From: Betaproteobacteria bacterium Ga0077526
GTDB taxonomy: Bacteria; Pseudomonadota; Gammaproteobacteria; Burkholderiales; Ga0077523
Direction: 5' to 3'
Length of the DNA: 64,000 nucleotides
Assembly: GCA_001464765.1 (NCBI GenBank)
Contig: LNDV01000028.1
Location: forward strand, 62,001 to 126,000
Shown: in pieces, positions 36,001 through 39,287 of the stretch
How the letters are laid out: the number at the start of each line of letters is the position of its first letter
Position numbering within the stretch: position 1 is the first letter of the stretch
Program-made: the position numbers and the translations under genes
Notes under the pieces: generated by a model
Seen by the model: the letters and a program-made list of their open reading frames with translations, nothing else
Database searches by the model: none
What the model was told of the DNA's origin: nothing

Positions 36001-38137
36001 TGAAGGCAGACGTGCCGAGCACAGTGACGGCGCCGCCCGAGTTGAGCGTGCCGCTCGTGTCGACGAATGCCCGGGTGGTGCTGGTGAGATTGGTGACCGC
36101 GAGTGCCGCCGCGGCAGTCTGGGTGCCCGCCGCCGTCCCGATGCCGAAGCTGCCGAGCGTGGGCGGATTTGCCGAAGCGCCGGCCGGCGTGGAGTTGGCC
36201 GTCGTGACCACGTTGCCTGTGGCCGTCGCCGTCACATCGATGGTATCGGCGAGACTCACGCGGGCGGCATCTTCGATGGAGGCTTCGGTGATGACGAAGA
36301 TCGTTGGCGTCGCGACGGTCGTCCCGACCGTGGCGACGGCAAGCACGCCGTCTGCCGTGGTGGTGACGACCGTCCCGGTATTGGCCGTGACGGCGACGGT
36401 TCCTCCGGCGCTGACGGCCGCATTGTCGGAAAGCCGGCTTGTGGCCGTGGTGCGGATCACCGGTGCAGCGAAAGCGACTTCCGTCACGCCGCCCACGGTC
36501 ACCGCGTTGGCCTGGACCGTTGCGTTCACGTTGGACGTGGCCGTGGCCGTGAAATTGCCGCTCGCGTTGATGGCAGCGTTGCCCCGGACGGCGACGTCCG
36601 CCGTAAGGTTCGCAACGAGCGGTGCCGCCGGGGCGGCCGGAAGCAGATTCGTGACGTTCGAAACCAGCGACGTCGTTGCCGTGAGCGCAATGTTGCTGCC
36701 GTTGAGTGTCGCGCCGTTGATGTCGATGAGTGCCGCGACATTGGCCAGCGGCAGCACGTCCGGTGTGCCGAGGGTACCCTGGTTGGCGACGGCATTGAGG
36801 GTGATGTTGCCGGCCGTCACCGTGACGCCGGGATTCACCCGAATCTGCTCCGCGTTGATCGTCAGGGCATTGCCCCCCAGACCGAGGTTCCCGGTGATGG
36901 TCACTTCGTCTGCGCCGGCTTCGCCGTTGACGGTGAGGGCGCCGTTGAACGTGAGCGCCTGGATCTCGAGCCGGTCGGTGAGAAGTGGAATGCCCAGATC
37001 GCTGCCCAGATTGATGGTGAGCGAGGCGCTGGGCTTCGCGAAGGTGATGCTCTCGAACGTCGGCACGACATCCACGCTCTCCAGCGTGAACTGGACGCCG
37101 TTGTCGGAGAGACGCGCGTTGTCGGTGAGATTGCTGGTCCGGATGACGCGGTTGGTGACCGACGCGTTGTCGAAGATGGGCTCGAGGCCAGCGTAGCGCA
37201 GCATGTCGCCGTCGCGCTCGATGGTGCCGGAGTCCGGGCCGCTCGCCGCATAGACGACCGAGTTGAAGACCCCGGGGCCGAGGATCAGCGTGTCAAATCC
37301 GCCGGCGCTGCCGTCCAGGCCGCCGCTGAGAGAACCGCCTGCCAGCACCGTGAACTCGTCCCGGTTGCCCGCTGCGCCCCGCAGGTTCTCCACCTCGGCA
37401 AACTGCACCTGGCCCGCCTCGCCTTCATCGCGGCCATCGACGGTCCATTGGGTGTCCGCGGTCGGGCCGGCAAGCATGTCGCTCCCCGCGCCGCCGACGA
37501 AATGGACGGTGACGTTCGCCGCCGCGGTGTCCGATCCCCAGCCAATCAGCAGCGAGTCATCGCCTGCGCCCCCCGTGATCGTGACCGTGATGCCGGACCC
37601 CAGAGCCTGTTCCGCGAGCACGGCGCCGGTATCGGCATGCTGCAATTGCAGCGTCTTCGTGCCCGAGGTGTCGATGAAGGCGAGCACGGCATCCAGCGAA
37701 GCGCCGGCAGCAACGGCGTAGCGCATGTCTCCGGCAAGCGACAGCTCCGCGTGCGAAGCCGCGGCTTCACCGGAAGCGGGCGAGGGCGGAACGACATCGA
37801 AATGCACCGTCTCGACCGAGAAGGTCGTCGGTGCCGTCGAGGTGATTGCTGCGCTGCTTCCGTCCGTAGAAGTCGGCGCAGTCGGAGAGGAAACGGTAAG
37901 CGGCTCCTCGGAATGCTGCTCCGCGATGTGCGGCAGCGGCACGAGACCGGGCAGGTCGGCGGAGAGCAGCAGGCGGGCCTCGAGGGATTCGAACTCGAGG
38001 CGCCGACGGGACGAAAGTGTAGGGGATGTCTCGCGAGCGTCGTCGTGGAGCGCGAGACGCACGGCGTCTGCGAGAACACGACGCACGGAACCGTTGGTAC
38101 CGGTGCTCGGACGTGATTCGTCGTTGCGGGATTTCAT
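12074..38137 (-). CDS. Giant LEPR-XLL repeat protein with RTX, beta-helix and cohesin/dockerin domains (8687 aa)
   Basis: This is a single open frame of 26,064 bp. The ATG at 38137 follows GGAGG; a GTG 21 bp upstream lies over that site. Residues 49-61 (FESLEARLLLSAD) are the LEPR-XLL motif found near the N-terminus of giant proteobacterial repeat proteins. Residues of roughly 200-5600 are low-complexity Ala/Thr/Val/Gly/Asp beta-solenoid repeats of several families. Then come RTX nonapeptides (about 6180-6445), a propeller-like block (6480-6870), a right-handed beta-helix (6890-7250), an Ig-like domain (7330-7430), a second beta-helix (7530-7930), Ig-like and SbsA-like domains (8025-8240), and cohesin - dockerin - cohesin (8250-8575). 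It has no classical signal peptide and no PEP-CTERM tail. It is probably secreted and surface-attached, perhaps adhesive. The exporter is not in the window. Confidence 0.9.
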   Translation of the reverse strand: MKSRNDESRPSTGTNGSVRRVLADAVRLALHDDARETSPTLSSRRRLEFESLEARLLLSADLPGLVPLPHIAEQHSEEPLTVSSPTAPTSTDGSSAAITSTAPTTFSVETVHFDVVPPSPASGEAAASHAELSLAGDMRYAVAAGASLDAVLAFIDTSGTKTLQLQHADTGAVLAEQALGSGITVTITGGAGDDSLLIGWGSDTAAANVTVHFVGGAGSDMLAGPTADTQWTVDGRDEGEAGQVQFAEVENLRGAAGNRDEFTVLAGGSLSGGLDGSAGGFDTLILGPGVFNSVVYAASGPDSGTIERDGDMLRYAGLEPIFDNASVTNRVIRTSNLTDNARLSDNGVQFTLESVDVVPTFESITFAKPSASLTINLGSDLGIPLLTDRLEIQALTFNGALTVNGEAGADEVTITGNLGLGGNALTINAEQIRVNPGVTVTAGNITLNAVANQGTLGTPDVLPLANVAALIDINGATLNGSNIALTATTSLVSNVTNLLPAAPAAPLVANLTADVAVRGNAAINASGNFTATATSNVNATVQANAVTVGGVTEVAFAAPVIRTTATSRLSDNAAVSAGGTVAVTANTGTVVTTTADGVLAVATVGTTVATPTIFVITEASIEDAARVSLADTIDVTATATGNVVTTANSTPAGASANPPTLGSFGIGTAAGTQTAAAALAVTNLTSTTRAFVDTSGTLNSGGAVTVLGTSAFTVNTVANGTPTVSATNNGFAVAANFTRIVDESFVDGTPTINAPTLNVRTGGGSTLNAVSRSGAAGQDAPNPGVNAASVAINANIGGGVPVQGNLSHACIGAGANVTVSAGATVNVTAINTTTTDASAEPEGAAVIAQDTGVGRSVATNISAYTTMASIDAGATLTGAGNLNVTATGTQTSLVTALAGALAGVDAQAQTVAASVNANSSLVMIDAGATMALSGALVARSNHRATNIIRARSDAASAQDDTPSTSLALPMAVNLSNDVASATVAGTVTAAGSILIASDADVENEVEGIAGVHGADAAATTAGSLVASEIAFLTNRANLTFGGSPVPPATDPDVDTGDLIGLTTNQAQGRAGAIAVNLANAQSNASVAATGSVTSTGSTVTVSGTGDVDSTALGSASAVLNIVGAAAGVAINAQNTALTASIAGTASANGITVRTDASGNGVHTLLADARSGTGIQVAGLAGAVAATFAQGGSNAFIASGANLTLGADTDLLVQADIDLDNTANAEPRVDAGTILGVGAAFELNGGSFRTLAEIQDASITGADDISVLANGQYDTVAEAQAGASADSAVGAAVAVLISNNTTTANLTNSTTTTTLTGGLTVTATHGATATHSANAGSNAADVGAGAALAVGVMQGGAQAFASNRIDAAGPVTVSATTQTVMNADAVASSQGVENDDPLLAFKLDLVLQQAFSALRSAVQVDPVTDVDDTGNVLLATGHGLATGDSVVYDRGADDENIGGLATGSTYFVRAIDPNTLSLHLSRSDAEAGINAVDLAPAADSDNPHTLQAAVPTAVQDLIDANRLRTTNGAVGAAAAIAFNLDFNTALAGIGAGAQITSDGTVAVTSTLDSDDDAFATGQAVDSTTSLGIAAAGNVMSQGNQAFIGGQVTGPRIEVSALLGGDGIADFIANAISGGGGGSELGVAGAFAINYSSPLLPLNPVNIPIPALPALPALPALPAPLPPLVIPPITLPTLPQIPAPTGGQNAAIIQSGANLTLLGGGDLIVRSDFEGRYEAVTRATPQATATVGIGPSASGNAITQQVLAEVRDATITGTQVGDGVRTDVHVLADGDYTTIANATAGATNAVNLPASVAANYTDLNTVARTTNTTGTSNISGNLLVRANHNATTTHTADSDSGVGGTASVGAAMSLGYVVGGAAAASGMQINVPSGTVVVQALNNAPLNAVATAGQSGAVADPAGEVVTETVENAIEGLLAMAGVGEIPEDVIRVLQRATAETADGPIGATAALAVNLDYGYSTAELSDGGVLTTGVAPLVSARGNMDISAVADAQSVDAASGLGVAVAINIDGQRVENAIGGTVTAPSIALQALVGGDGIHRIDATARSGAGARDVGVAGAFALNLSGDPRDILEGDATGGGQHIARILDGANLTLSAGNDLSVTANYQGVYNATATSVPLGATIGVGPSVAVNAIKHDVLAEVGDALITNARDVRVNATGNYSTSTTAFAGTDGPASIPGAVALTATSNDTVARVRPGTTQSTITGDLVVHADHVANVNTLANAEAGGDDIGFGVAIAAGGPLGGARAEAGANMIVGDDVDVNADTDSTANADAIASQRGSLSGGLDIDAETHRQIERLAAIAGVDDILFPFVDPHPGLEVIFDAETDVDSAANTIAAPLSHEFDTGDAVVYRNNQDDTSVGGLVDGTTYFVRVTGADGQLLRLHSTRAAALAGTGALDLTAVTDAEDRHSLAAERTFSPGSAVDNTADTINIGNLAGMVDGDTVKYFNGGDSNVGGLADGRRYFVNVDATDPANIRIRLFDTRRDALADENAIDLDASGLGGTAHRIARVGNAHHSRGVSIDPSAEVNDGANRLGIVSDQFADGDSVIYRVTAGGSAIGGLTDGDRYFVHVVKDGDVPVGLSLHASRADATAGANAIDLSAPATTVGAHSLEAAYVFDPAGTVDSTANTIDLSASGPHSGEAVIYRNGGGASIGGLVDDAVYYVLTGDDGRVVLLHTPNPFDIVDLDASVATGTQHRFDRVLLDSVDENNLPDIQVGAAAAIAVGAGRPVSHASIGAGATLVADAVTVVARMNYDSDADADGTAITGAVAAGAAFAANYSEGEHIAEIGDGASVTARVISLDAQGDASVPFDYNADASSAALSLGGNVAGSIAVNAMRNHTAVRVGDGAEVTVEGGLDLLTNVERSVGTFVAGNRVHADANAGEAAIAGLAAAGAAGAGTVTLDGDINEASIGQGAVINAGGNVEVRSRTNHDFENRAVGGSASLLFAASVGAAFNYTNSEAVAAVDGSVTTTGNLNVVAATDNEYAPEGLGLAAAGLIAIAGSVEANVIGNTTSAGIGGGTIAATAITVRASDTSTLDLDTGALAASGLAAAGASVAVNIMANTVEAFIDNATVTTDSGNVILTATSDYDVDALALGLSASGLLAGVGTFTMNDLANTTNASVRSGSTIDSDGAVVVTATDSSVLQANSGGLAASLGVGIGASVALNTLNNTVEAYTDDADITIVEGQLSLTAESSNDVSALAVAFSASGIAGGYATVTMNEDNTATSATIRNGGTISATSMRARATDDSVLNADSGGLAVSLNAGAGASIATNTLATKVEAGIGAATVSTTGNIDITADSSLDVEADALGVSLTGAIGGIGTVTTNTTTSTTRAFINDEAEVDSEADVLVIALDDSTFDADSGGLAVGGIAGAGLSYASNKVENTVEALIDGENTTVTAVDAVSVFATLSPSLKASALGFTASAVVAASGAVAVSQTGGQARAVISSRASVTGGPVSVRAIANPTLEAGSGGFAGSTFAAAGIMIAETIAGHSARAEASGTITATQLDVVANATRTGDADVDFFGIAAFTGEVGFEAEQASGESEAFIGEGANVTIIGNGGVNVSATSTDTMDPDLVDANIALFTIGAQATMALSESNTRARISGRVNARSANVSSTAHKTASATTTMLNVNLLSLNGVALSSIADKLPDDLPIPVLPPFDTDARATITGRNEAFLGRGADVRTTAGLSITANSTNNATSNNFSGGATLVNVSDTASNALVEGSTAVHIDQGASANVGSLTTAAFANTDATAGAQYAGASGVNVQLADVSARTNHTVEAYLGPAKGTNPDGALSGTLRIAAGGMNLQATSENDATIPQVTLDVSLVAVEKVKPEADAGGATRAHIGGNFDIFASGVNATAKSTNDARTEAVAFEVGLVDVDQSEKSSRTSHTTEAFVGPRATIDLVGGGITLDAESKNDAVVDQITPIDIGAFEFNFVKSTAEAGGATRAYVDEGAAVSATGGLTADADAINTAEVFRFQMAASLFSLQKAEPTARTTHVTSAYVGPAAGSEPAAGLSGTLSLGGALALTADSVNDASVDDVSIEMSLVGVDLVQPVITAGGTTRVFVGGDFTVNTTGVTGVANAVNDAGSSDVAVKINLVDVTEIQPELKTTHATEAFVTRNADFDVNGGGISLTATSTNEADMDSFELGASLVTVDTLKPVLETAGATRAFVEEGANVSAGSLSLDAAASNTAATNSTIVAVSLVDVSVIRPTVHNTHVVESYLGPGAGATSTGAAGSIDVGGALSVTARQLAGGNSVSLDAISVNVTLVSFDSVRPDVLAAGKTQAYLGGRFGIQAGSTNVSARSPNNSASSSAFALDVGLVNVGGGTAAVRVAHETSAYVADGADIDVNGGALTLLAESTGNAEADSFSIDIGLVGVNSMDARATVESTTRSYVGSNAALDASGSVSLTARSLGSRASAALSSVGVSLVDAPSLDPTATTDQTVEAYLAGGATVNAGNVALNAQMEARSDADVDTVSIGLVTIGDVTPTARTRDDVRAFVDAAVTSAALTLSATGTRVSDANGNIVSVGLGAGADANPDAETTGDTAVYFGSAARITATGNVTASANATNRANAKGTAGSGGGFADGQLDATATLTSATTAYVNAGARVLQSANFQVLATASNTAKSDAVAGSGGFVAVQGTQATTTVTPVIEAVIDDNVSMQNIGGSVTVRADSVRAEGDAVGSASGGGIVQVGAAASDTRVNPTINAYIDRGTVIDADGAVTVQAFARTNSGVALGDTFDPDTATVDADTITFEQHGLSSGDRVTYGPNGNPAIATADGGTLSTSREFGVVVTGENTLQLGAVFTAAGADTGNPLANVTGVDATRDRIRFAAEHGFVTGDAVKYTQDGVSISTSLNAAGTYFVRALDDFTIQLYTNRNEALRAGAFADDVFAPSLAVNATDDTITVAGSGFSENQRITYRAAPAAQFTSESVGIDVNGAIVTPTPNQIYLENHGFSVGSRVVYRVQPGGTAIGGLTPDTVYFVIALDADHIQLAATRDQADPDDGDDDVPVTPIALSPDTSSEAAAQQHRLERESVGGLQDGRTYFVRNVAGNTFQLATTSGGSPITNLNGANRVGLHRFSRPGVDLTAGTGTHNVHLDLTSAPAGNHLLLGPGGVSLRDISPPAGDGRSSASAKGGGGGFVAYGSPDADLRIMQNVQAFIAASQLTAGGNVTIGSTSDLDSSTYASNGGGGFIAVGDADARGNHTHNNRAYIGVDDGSGNIVGDGVVIEAAGHLSVATASSADVKIRSNSDAGGFVADVDAASRGFLNDETQVVAGSNANVTARSVSMRSQWTHLDFEYESDASAGGLFGDADARSSGAVDPHATTAIRSGARVTGLEGVDVRARLVDSAMTEDVDATFVGLGDGDDHPDATFDPRTLIDADPGAVVTAGPRLFPVAGVPAADVTPLLQPAGFDRLALFVEIDTDVNAVAQGVPTRDIDWDSNVVLLSGPSPNLIVGPDGRIVKAINVSVQGVGSGIGSFVDPDGDGGFFVNNIINENDRGQALFRSENTGTSTIETALANGPLFTFVETYQRVDLLNQSSLDMNILDIQVVNTFLVSAQDEVIIEVDRVNNFEFDVNHDFRPTPITISNTNEGANASPDITFHGVVNNPIGMTNVFNARGDILSSLLGGGEFPTPPGLIRTDSFRINAVLGNVGRNDNQRLRLEIVESNDGPTGADRYRTSDAGQRNVMELRGLLRRALTGNEATTGFDVDVERIRSGNFRSTNVDLELLNGRLQPTFVPGPYLIEVFEPAGIVNSFATPAGVLGGPNRTTTVTDHFTSSPGSVTTVYPRGVWGVGLGTVEARYVVGESLDADRRIISGANIDVLGITDAGQLPFINFLAWTDLGDTNPLGFGNIDITTNGNITVTEEEGDFRVGLIESTRRNVVLTGRHADIIDSPDEEGNDLGTTADVIGVNLFFTANEGRVGTFENALEINSSSFAVGSVRAEALSDIVLVEIGDLNVDRIRSADGDVSLLALDGSILDHFNDTAADVVGVNQFLTAQGTSIGESDNDLEIDSSTARPGRLVASARNSIFITETDSSLNVQSAFAPGGPVRLTTRETAATDEDIILMEGGIIFSNETDITLNAGDDVDTRLGSLMFAAQQIFINGDVSDADAGVGSRIVLRGALVADRITVTTLKDDDEVRIETPALQTRIFTGAGDDLIFGSDAGTDDPDLLDATYFGDLIDAGAGDDIVFGLGGADVIFTADGDDYVEGGANGDYITGGLGDDDLRGGFGGDRIEGGAGHDDIDGGLGNDLLSGQEGDDEIDAGGGGVNILDGGNGNDVLRGSREGADGILGGEGDDVIFGFAGNDVLLGGAGNDTMDGGAGDDVMRGGEGADVLVGGADHDQLFGDDTTAGDDNAVDYLYGDFGTGLNEPGSGRDRLDGQGGNDVLYGEGGDDQIIDVLGGSNLIVAGSGDDPATIVLPLATPNPTPAVTTNDPDAIDTLPLGPVYGGWWAEIAGSATGFGLTGGMGAAIETTVAVADDGTRYVAWADTRNGNYEIYVAQQTASGWRMLGGSAAGGGVSDSQTASRRPALSVIGGRPTVVWTEASANGTDILGAQYDAGTDSWVTLGTSLLPGGISNTARADFAQIVVLDGRLVVSWIDTTVVSSVYARQFNGAAWVDVTPGSATGLGISQWQPGVAEYDLATDGTNIAVVWSSGLGAESEVFARRRSGGGWVGLGVSAIPGGLSRTETESREPDAAWLDGQLYVAYRERVNDFEQIHVKRFNGLTWVSAGVDGAVGNGVSDTNRRALDPKLEAAGGEMFLAWVDHDDADYADPDAKIYVKRWNGTRFVETLLGDAGGDGISPTGGKLSALDLAVGSNGLPTVGWTDDTSGLPQAYLRTLTALPGQVFSATATTTVQEILNANDLGAGDVIILNPGVHAGFTVTANDAGVMILGAQGGGTTVSGLVNVQGTTTLQRLTLDLGVVFGTNATGSALVDSTVNGTGVALSGVEDVQILHSRLNGSTGLRVVSASTGLIAHNDIRGESVGLAIDAAFKGTILDNDIHDAALGVRYGAAATLVLNRIFANDTGIRSTVAGETDGLGFTDGSAPGVIRFNKLGVNRLGMNTISGNKVGLQLVEATARWQHVVGNDTGVIGSGALGGDGLKEANVLESNGTAVSGFDGSIRHNRFADNGTAIRAAAGSTIEGNQITRSQIGVLVDGVAGVQILGNTMFTPLGDLVRLVDGASNVEVLRNTLWTQDGYDLFVANDSQAGFFSDYNNLYATVKGKVGFWTRDFTDVLDWQADIARFDLHSVGATVVNPAWARPRFSDPHDDEYSLFPMFGTQRFTSPLQAPANGVPHIALRSPDLYVDAVRNRALPIRWESFNNTGGSAVRIDLYRDTPDGPAFLSTITASTSDDGEFLWTPSANGIAFGTRGLRIQVSWVANPVVMDRSQEPFTVPEAGNDYFVDDGTNANDEYTPAGVGNNRNTGKVATAPKPYVTNLLRVYDVGAGSRIFVDTGNYSMIDPVRVSGTTDLGLGLDQGFLLTGPTNAARVAALFPAIPGDRSFALIELNNADGVEVAHLTLRDAQRGLHAHSGSDDLVARNLIAFGHAQDGVRLETQSAGNAFTAITSRDNGATGIFIDGAIGSLTDSQAFDNRAGGIFLRGPVDEVLDNLARDNIGVGMEIRDPGDSRIQGNLAARNTRGMLVDNTIGGTSALVGSKDLIAGTANKIWNNTAFGASVAGNVVFAGNTVVEQTGPLSVGISADRGAVIQSNIVRGNAFGIDAEDSEVRGNRVYGNSVFGILADDSDVIENVVYSGGIGIQLGGAGSRARNNLVYDTDTAGIIVTRAPGAEIINNTVFAAAGDALRIGDASTGVGIRNNILWSENGVGVRVTQDSQTGFTSDHNVFFRGLLGTGSVGFWNGSLRGSFALWRAAAGTDTDSIFANPLFVDANGADGILGYSPGVSDGRDDDFHERSLTGSFHGGALAPVEGLSFFGIPGAPMALTPVLTNDSQQSPAIDRGDENDPFALETAPNGGYINVGAYGNTSQASRSPAEFVIVMAPNGGEAIAQLSTFDIRWRAAGIAGTVDIAVSANGPGGPFTVLAAGEANDGSYAWSVDPDLFPAGTSYVVRVSETGNAANRDVTDVPFTVLHTPLAVTAFTPDSSGFSVRFNRRFDPAVLNLYSGAGGALGAADIVLRLGTATVRGSVVLDTDGKGFAFVKTGTGPAAGNYTLRLESGTAAFVDLEGRTLDGNLDGTTGDAYTTAFAVAAPGARIAIGDFARGPDQAANASGNSGGLPVRITGAGNFTTANFDLVYDPAMLTITGVDNPDGGSATVDLTTPGVAKVTVTFAVPTDGTNRELARLLGDVPTTAPYSAKHRLDLRNLSVDGGAIAVTDDDGIHVVAYLGDATGNARYSSLDAQRIQRVVLRLDSGFNAYPLADSLIVGDVSGNGTLQSFDALLVQRRVLGQNVPQLPALPAVLPAVFRSGPDPLVTLGTPLVSAPGGIVTVPVNLDTAAGLESAELRIRFDPQVLDVQAIRRGALTQDFGWFLPQREPGLIVIDASRLEALTGGTGRLFEVDFRVKPSTAAGRYAVDLEWASLNEGGLTLNPEPLPGEDPTDTVITVRGPHRVSPPLPFMLPMPSLQDGLSRSAVPSVPSIDSALVVRYAAPLVTAAPAPAAPREDIPIPDERPSLPKTRLGALLPSLGRLTAKAAR
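12410..13400 (-). other. Cohesin-dockerin-cohesin tail of the giant protein
   Basis: The dockerin consists of two EF-hand-like repeats, GDATGNARYSSLDAQRIQR (near 13000) and GDVSGNGTLQSFDALLVQRR (near 12880). Asp, Asn and Asp sit at calcium-loop positions 1, 5 and 12 in both. It is flanked by cohesin-like domains. The second (12410-12760) has GGIVTVPVNLDTAAGLESAE, LRIRFDPQVLDVQAI and LFEVDFRVKPSTAAG; the first (13040-13400) has FDLVYDPAMLTITGVD. Such trios mediate calcium-dependent protein-protein docking. The last 110 residues are proline-rich and end without a hydrophobic anchor. Confidence 0.75.
13760..17480 (-). other. Two right-handed beta-helix blocks with Ig-like spacers in the giant protein
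   Basis: At 16390-17480 and 14340-15560 the protein shows NosD/pectate-lyase-like ladders of about 22 residues per turn, rich in Asn and Gly, for example IEGNQITRSQIGVLVDG and VQILGNTMFTP, then RNNLVYDTDTAGIIV and AEIINNTVFAAAGDALRIGD. Ig-like domains lie at 15840-16150 (LPIRWESFN, ending in FTV) and 13760-14060 (FDIRWRAAG, SYAWSVDPDLFPAGTSYVVR). No catalytic residues of a carbohydrase could be identified. Confidence 0.6.
17520..18700 (-). other. Propeller-like repeat block in the giant protein
   Basis: About 390 residues contain repeated blades of the form 'PALSVIGGRPTVVWTEAS ... WVTLGTSLLPGG' and 'DAAWLDGQLYVAYRER ... WVSAGVDG'. Each blade has a W-x-x-G strand and an Asp or Asn turn. The spacing is about 55 to 65 residues, so six or seven blades fit. 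The pattern resembles sialidase/BNR-type beta-propellers, but no canonical SxDxGxTW Asp-box was found. Confidence 0.5.
18800..19610 (-). repeat. RTX (hemolysin-type) calcium-binding repeat block
   Basis: About 270 residues carry many GGxGxDxhx nonapeptides, for example GLGGADVIF, GGLGDDDLRGGFGGDRIEGG, GGLGNDLLSGQEGDDEIDAG and GGAGNDTMDGGAGDDVMRGG. These fold into a parallel beta-roll that binds calcium outside the cell. RTX repeats often accompany type I secretion, but here the block is internal, more than 2200 residues from the C-terminus. Confidence 0.92.
22710..23870 (-). repeat. GDxVxY/IGGL repeat cluster, third group
   Basis: Three or four degenerate units of a roughly 90-residue repeat lie here. 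They include HGLSSGDRVTYGPNG, HGFVTGDAVKYTQDG and HGFSVGSRVVYRVQPGGTAI followed by GGLTPDTVYFV. The same motif occurs at 29990-31130 and once at 33640-33880, so it is a mobile module within the solenoid. Confidence 0.7.
24520..27220 (-). repeat. TEAFVG/TRAFV repeat tract in the giant protein
   Basis: About 900 residues consist of units near 63 residues long. They alternate a 'TTHATEAFV' type and an 'AGGATRAYV' type, each followed by a Gly-rich strand and a LTATSTNDA-like strand. At least a dozen units can be followed by eye. Sequence identity between units is moderate, which argues for old duplications rather than recent expansion. Confidence 0.65.
27850..29010 (-). repeat. Alternating ADSGGLA / ALGLSASG supra-repeat tract
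   Basis: About 390 residues show a two-state repeat. One half is DDSVLNADSGGLAVSLNAGA followed by GASIATNTL and VEA; the other is SSLDVEADALGVSLTGAIGG followed by IGTVTTNTTTSTTRAFI. A full period is near 130 residues and three periods are visible. It reads as an alternating two-faced beta-solenoid. Confidence 0.65.
29990..31130 (-). repeat. GDxVxY/IGGL repeat cluster, second group
   Basis: Four consecutive units of about 95 residues can be aligned by eye. Each contains a 'VDxTANTI' lead, GDxVxYRNxG, (I/V)GGLxDGxxYFV, a LxLHxTRxxA segment and a closing AIDL plus TxHxL. Example segments are FADGDSVIYRVTAGGSAIGG and FDTGDAVVYRNNQDDTSVGG. The function of this module is unknown to me. Confidence 0.75.
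33046..33176 (-). repeat. Proline-rich PALPALPALPA insert in the giant protein
   Basis: A tract of about 44 residues (near residues 1655-1698) reads NPVNIPIPALPALPALPALP and continues with APLPPLVIPPITLPTLPQIP. It interrupts the beta-solenoid and is encoded by a short-period DNA repeat. It would form an extended, stiff linker exposed to solvent. Confidence 0.8.
37955..37993 (-). other. LEPR-XLL motif of the giant protein
   Basis: FESLEARLLLSAD (residues 49-61) matches the LEPR-XLL signature, with the Pro of LEPR replaced by Ala. In this class of proteins the motif lies shortly after a basic N-terminus and just ahead of the repeats, as here. It is thought to be a targeting or processing element, but its role has not been shown as far as I know. 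Confidence 0.8.
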
Positions 38138-38547
38138 GGGCCTGGCCTCCAGTCGCACTTCGAAGCGGTCTTCTTGTTTTTTTCACGATGGCACCATGCG
38201 TACATCAAGTCAATCGAAAGCGGACTGGATGCCGTTCGAATTCGATACCGTCAATATTGAGGATTCTCGAAGCAATCGATGCCCATCGACATATGCGCAA
38301 TGCCATATGGGTGGAGCGGTTCGAGAGGGATGCGGTGTTGCGACGGCCGATCGAAGCCGTGCGTTGCCGATGACGTGAACGGTCGTCGAACTGTTGGTGT
38401 AGGCGTGTGCTCGCTTGTCGCAGATCGGGGACAGTGGTCCGTCGGCCCGGACCGGGCGAGGAAACGCGGGGGCGTTACGAGATGTTGCCGGCGGGAGGCG
38501 CCGCCGGATCCGCACGGTCGGTCCGGGCCGTGCGGCGTTGCAGCGGG
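38138..38547 (-). promoter_or_regulatory. Upstream region of the giant gene
   Basis: No gene is present in these 410 bp. The part nearest the giant gene (about 38165-38330) is clearly more AT-rich than the surroundings and includes an A-run on the coding strand. On the minus strand TTGACT at about 38206-38211 and TTGACG at about 38247-38252 are possible -35 elements, but I found no good -10 partner at the correct distance. The promoter is therefore likely here but not located. Confidence 0.4.
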
Positions 38548-38579
38548 ACCGGGGCGCTGCAGGATCAGACCGCCCCGGT
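38548..38579 (-). terminator. Terminator hairpin downstream of the PepSY gene
   Basis: ACCGGGGCG (38548-38556) pairs perfectly with CGCCCCGGT (38571-38579) around a 14-base loop. It begins about 10 bp after the PepSY stop in the direction of transcription. There is no U-tract. It would separate the PepSY transcript from the giant gene. Confidence 0.6.
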
Positions 38580-38588
38580 GGCGAGAAC

Positions 38589-39125
38589 TCAGTCGTCGCC
38601 GATGCGGAAGATCTCGAGTTCGTCGGACTCATCCTCGGCGCCAAGGACGGCGCCGGAGACGGCGTCGACCATGACCTCGATCGTCTTGCCGCTGGTCTGA
38701 ACGATGTTCACTTCGTACCAGGCGCGTCCGTCGGGGGCGACTTCGAACTCCACCTCGGTGGGCATGCCCGGGTACTTGCCGACCGCGACGTCGATCGCCT
38801 TCTGAACGCTGATCTTCGCGACCTTGGTGAACGCGGGGTCGTCCCGCTTCACGTCGCGCTCGACCTGCGTGATTTCGCCGGAGTTGGCATTGCACTCCAC
38901 TTCCCAGGTGTTGCCATCGGCGAGGGTCTCGATCGCGAACTCGTAGTGCGCCACGCCGCCCTTGACTTCCAGTTCGGCCGACTTGACCTTGCCGGGGTAC
39001 TTGGCCATAGCCTTCTGCAGGCACTGTTCGAGGTGGAACTTGCGCGCCGGAAGCTCCAGTGTCTGCGACATGACGGCGGGTGCGAAAGCGACGGCCAGGG
39101 CCGCTGCAGCGATACGTGTCTTCAA
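38589..39125 (-). CDS. Exported protein with two PepSY-like domains
   Basis: This 178-residue protein has a signal peptide (KTRIAAAALAVAFAPAVMSQ) followed by two PepSY-like units. The first is LEQCLQKAMAKYPGKVKSAE to TWEVECNANSGEITQVE; the second is ISVQKAIDVAVGKYPGMPTE to KTIEVMVDAVSGAVLGAEDE. PepSY domains are small periplasmic modules, often linked to peptidase inhibition or metal and redox systems. The TTG at 39125 was chosen because AAGGAG lies seven bases upstream and the signal peptide starts at once; an ATG at 39158 in the same frame is the alternative. Transcribed divergently from the LpxH-like gene. Confidence 0.8.
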   Translation of the reverse strand: MKTRIAAAALAVAFAPAVMSQTLELPARKFHLEQCLQKAMAKYPGKVKSAELEVKGGVAHYEFAIETLADGNTWEVECNANSGEITQVERDVKRDDPAFTKVAKISVQKAIDVAVGKYPGMPTEVEFEVAPDGRAWYEVNIVQTSGKTIEVMVDAVSGAVLGAEDESDELEIFRIGDD

Positions 39126-39287
39126 GAGTGAACTCCTTGTCTGTGTGTTGGGACGCATGGACCGGATCCAGTATCGCGTGGCCGAGATAGCGCCACTCTG
39201 ATCCAGCGCAAGTTCGAGGGGCTTTGTCATCCAAAGTTCAAGGAACCGTCACGGCGCCATCACGGTAGTCCCGCATCCTGCTGCGCC

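Noticed and set aside
12020..38116. Several very long open frames on the plus strand opposite the giant gene (for example 12020-15694, 16151-20014 and 35102-38116).
   Set aside because: They are antisense to a frame with clear domain content and have Arg/His/Gly/Val-rich translations without motifs. They arise from GC-rich codon bias over the repeats.
38000..38330. A possible sigma-54 site (TGGCAC) upstream of the giant gene.
   Set aside because: The match is on the wrong strand for the giant gene and lacks the -12 TTGC half.
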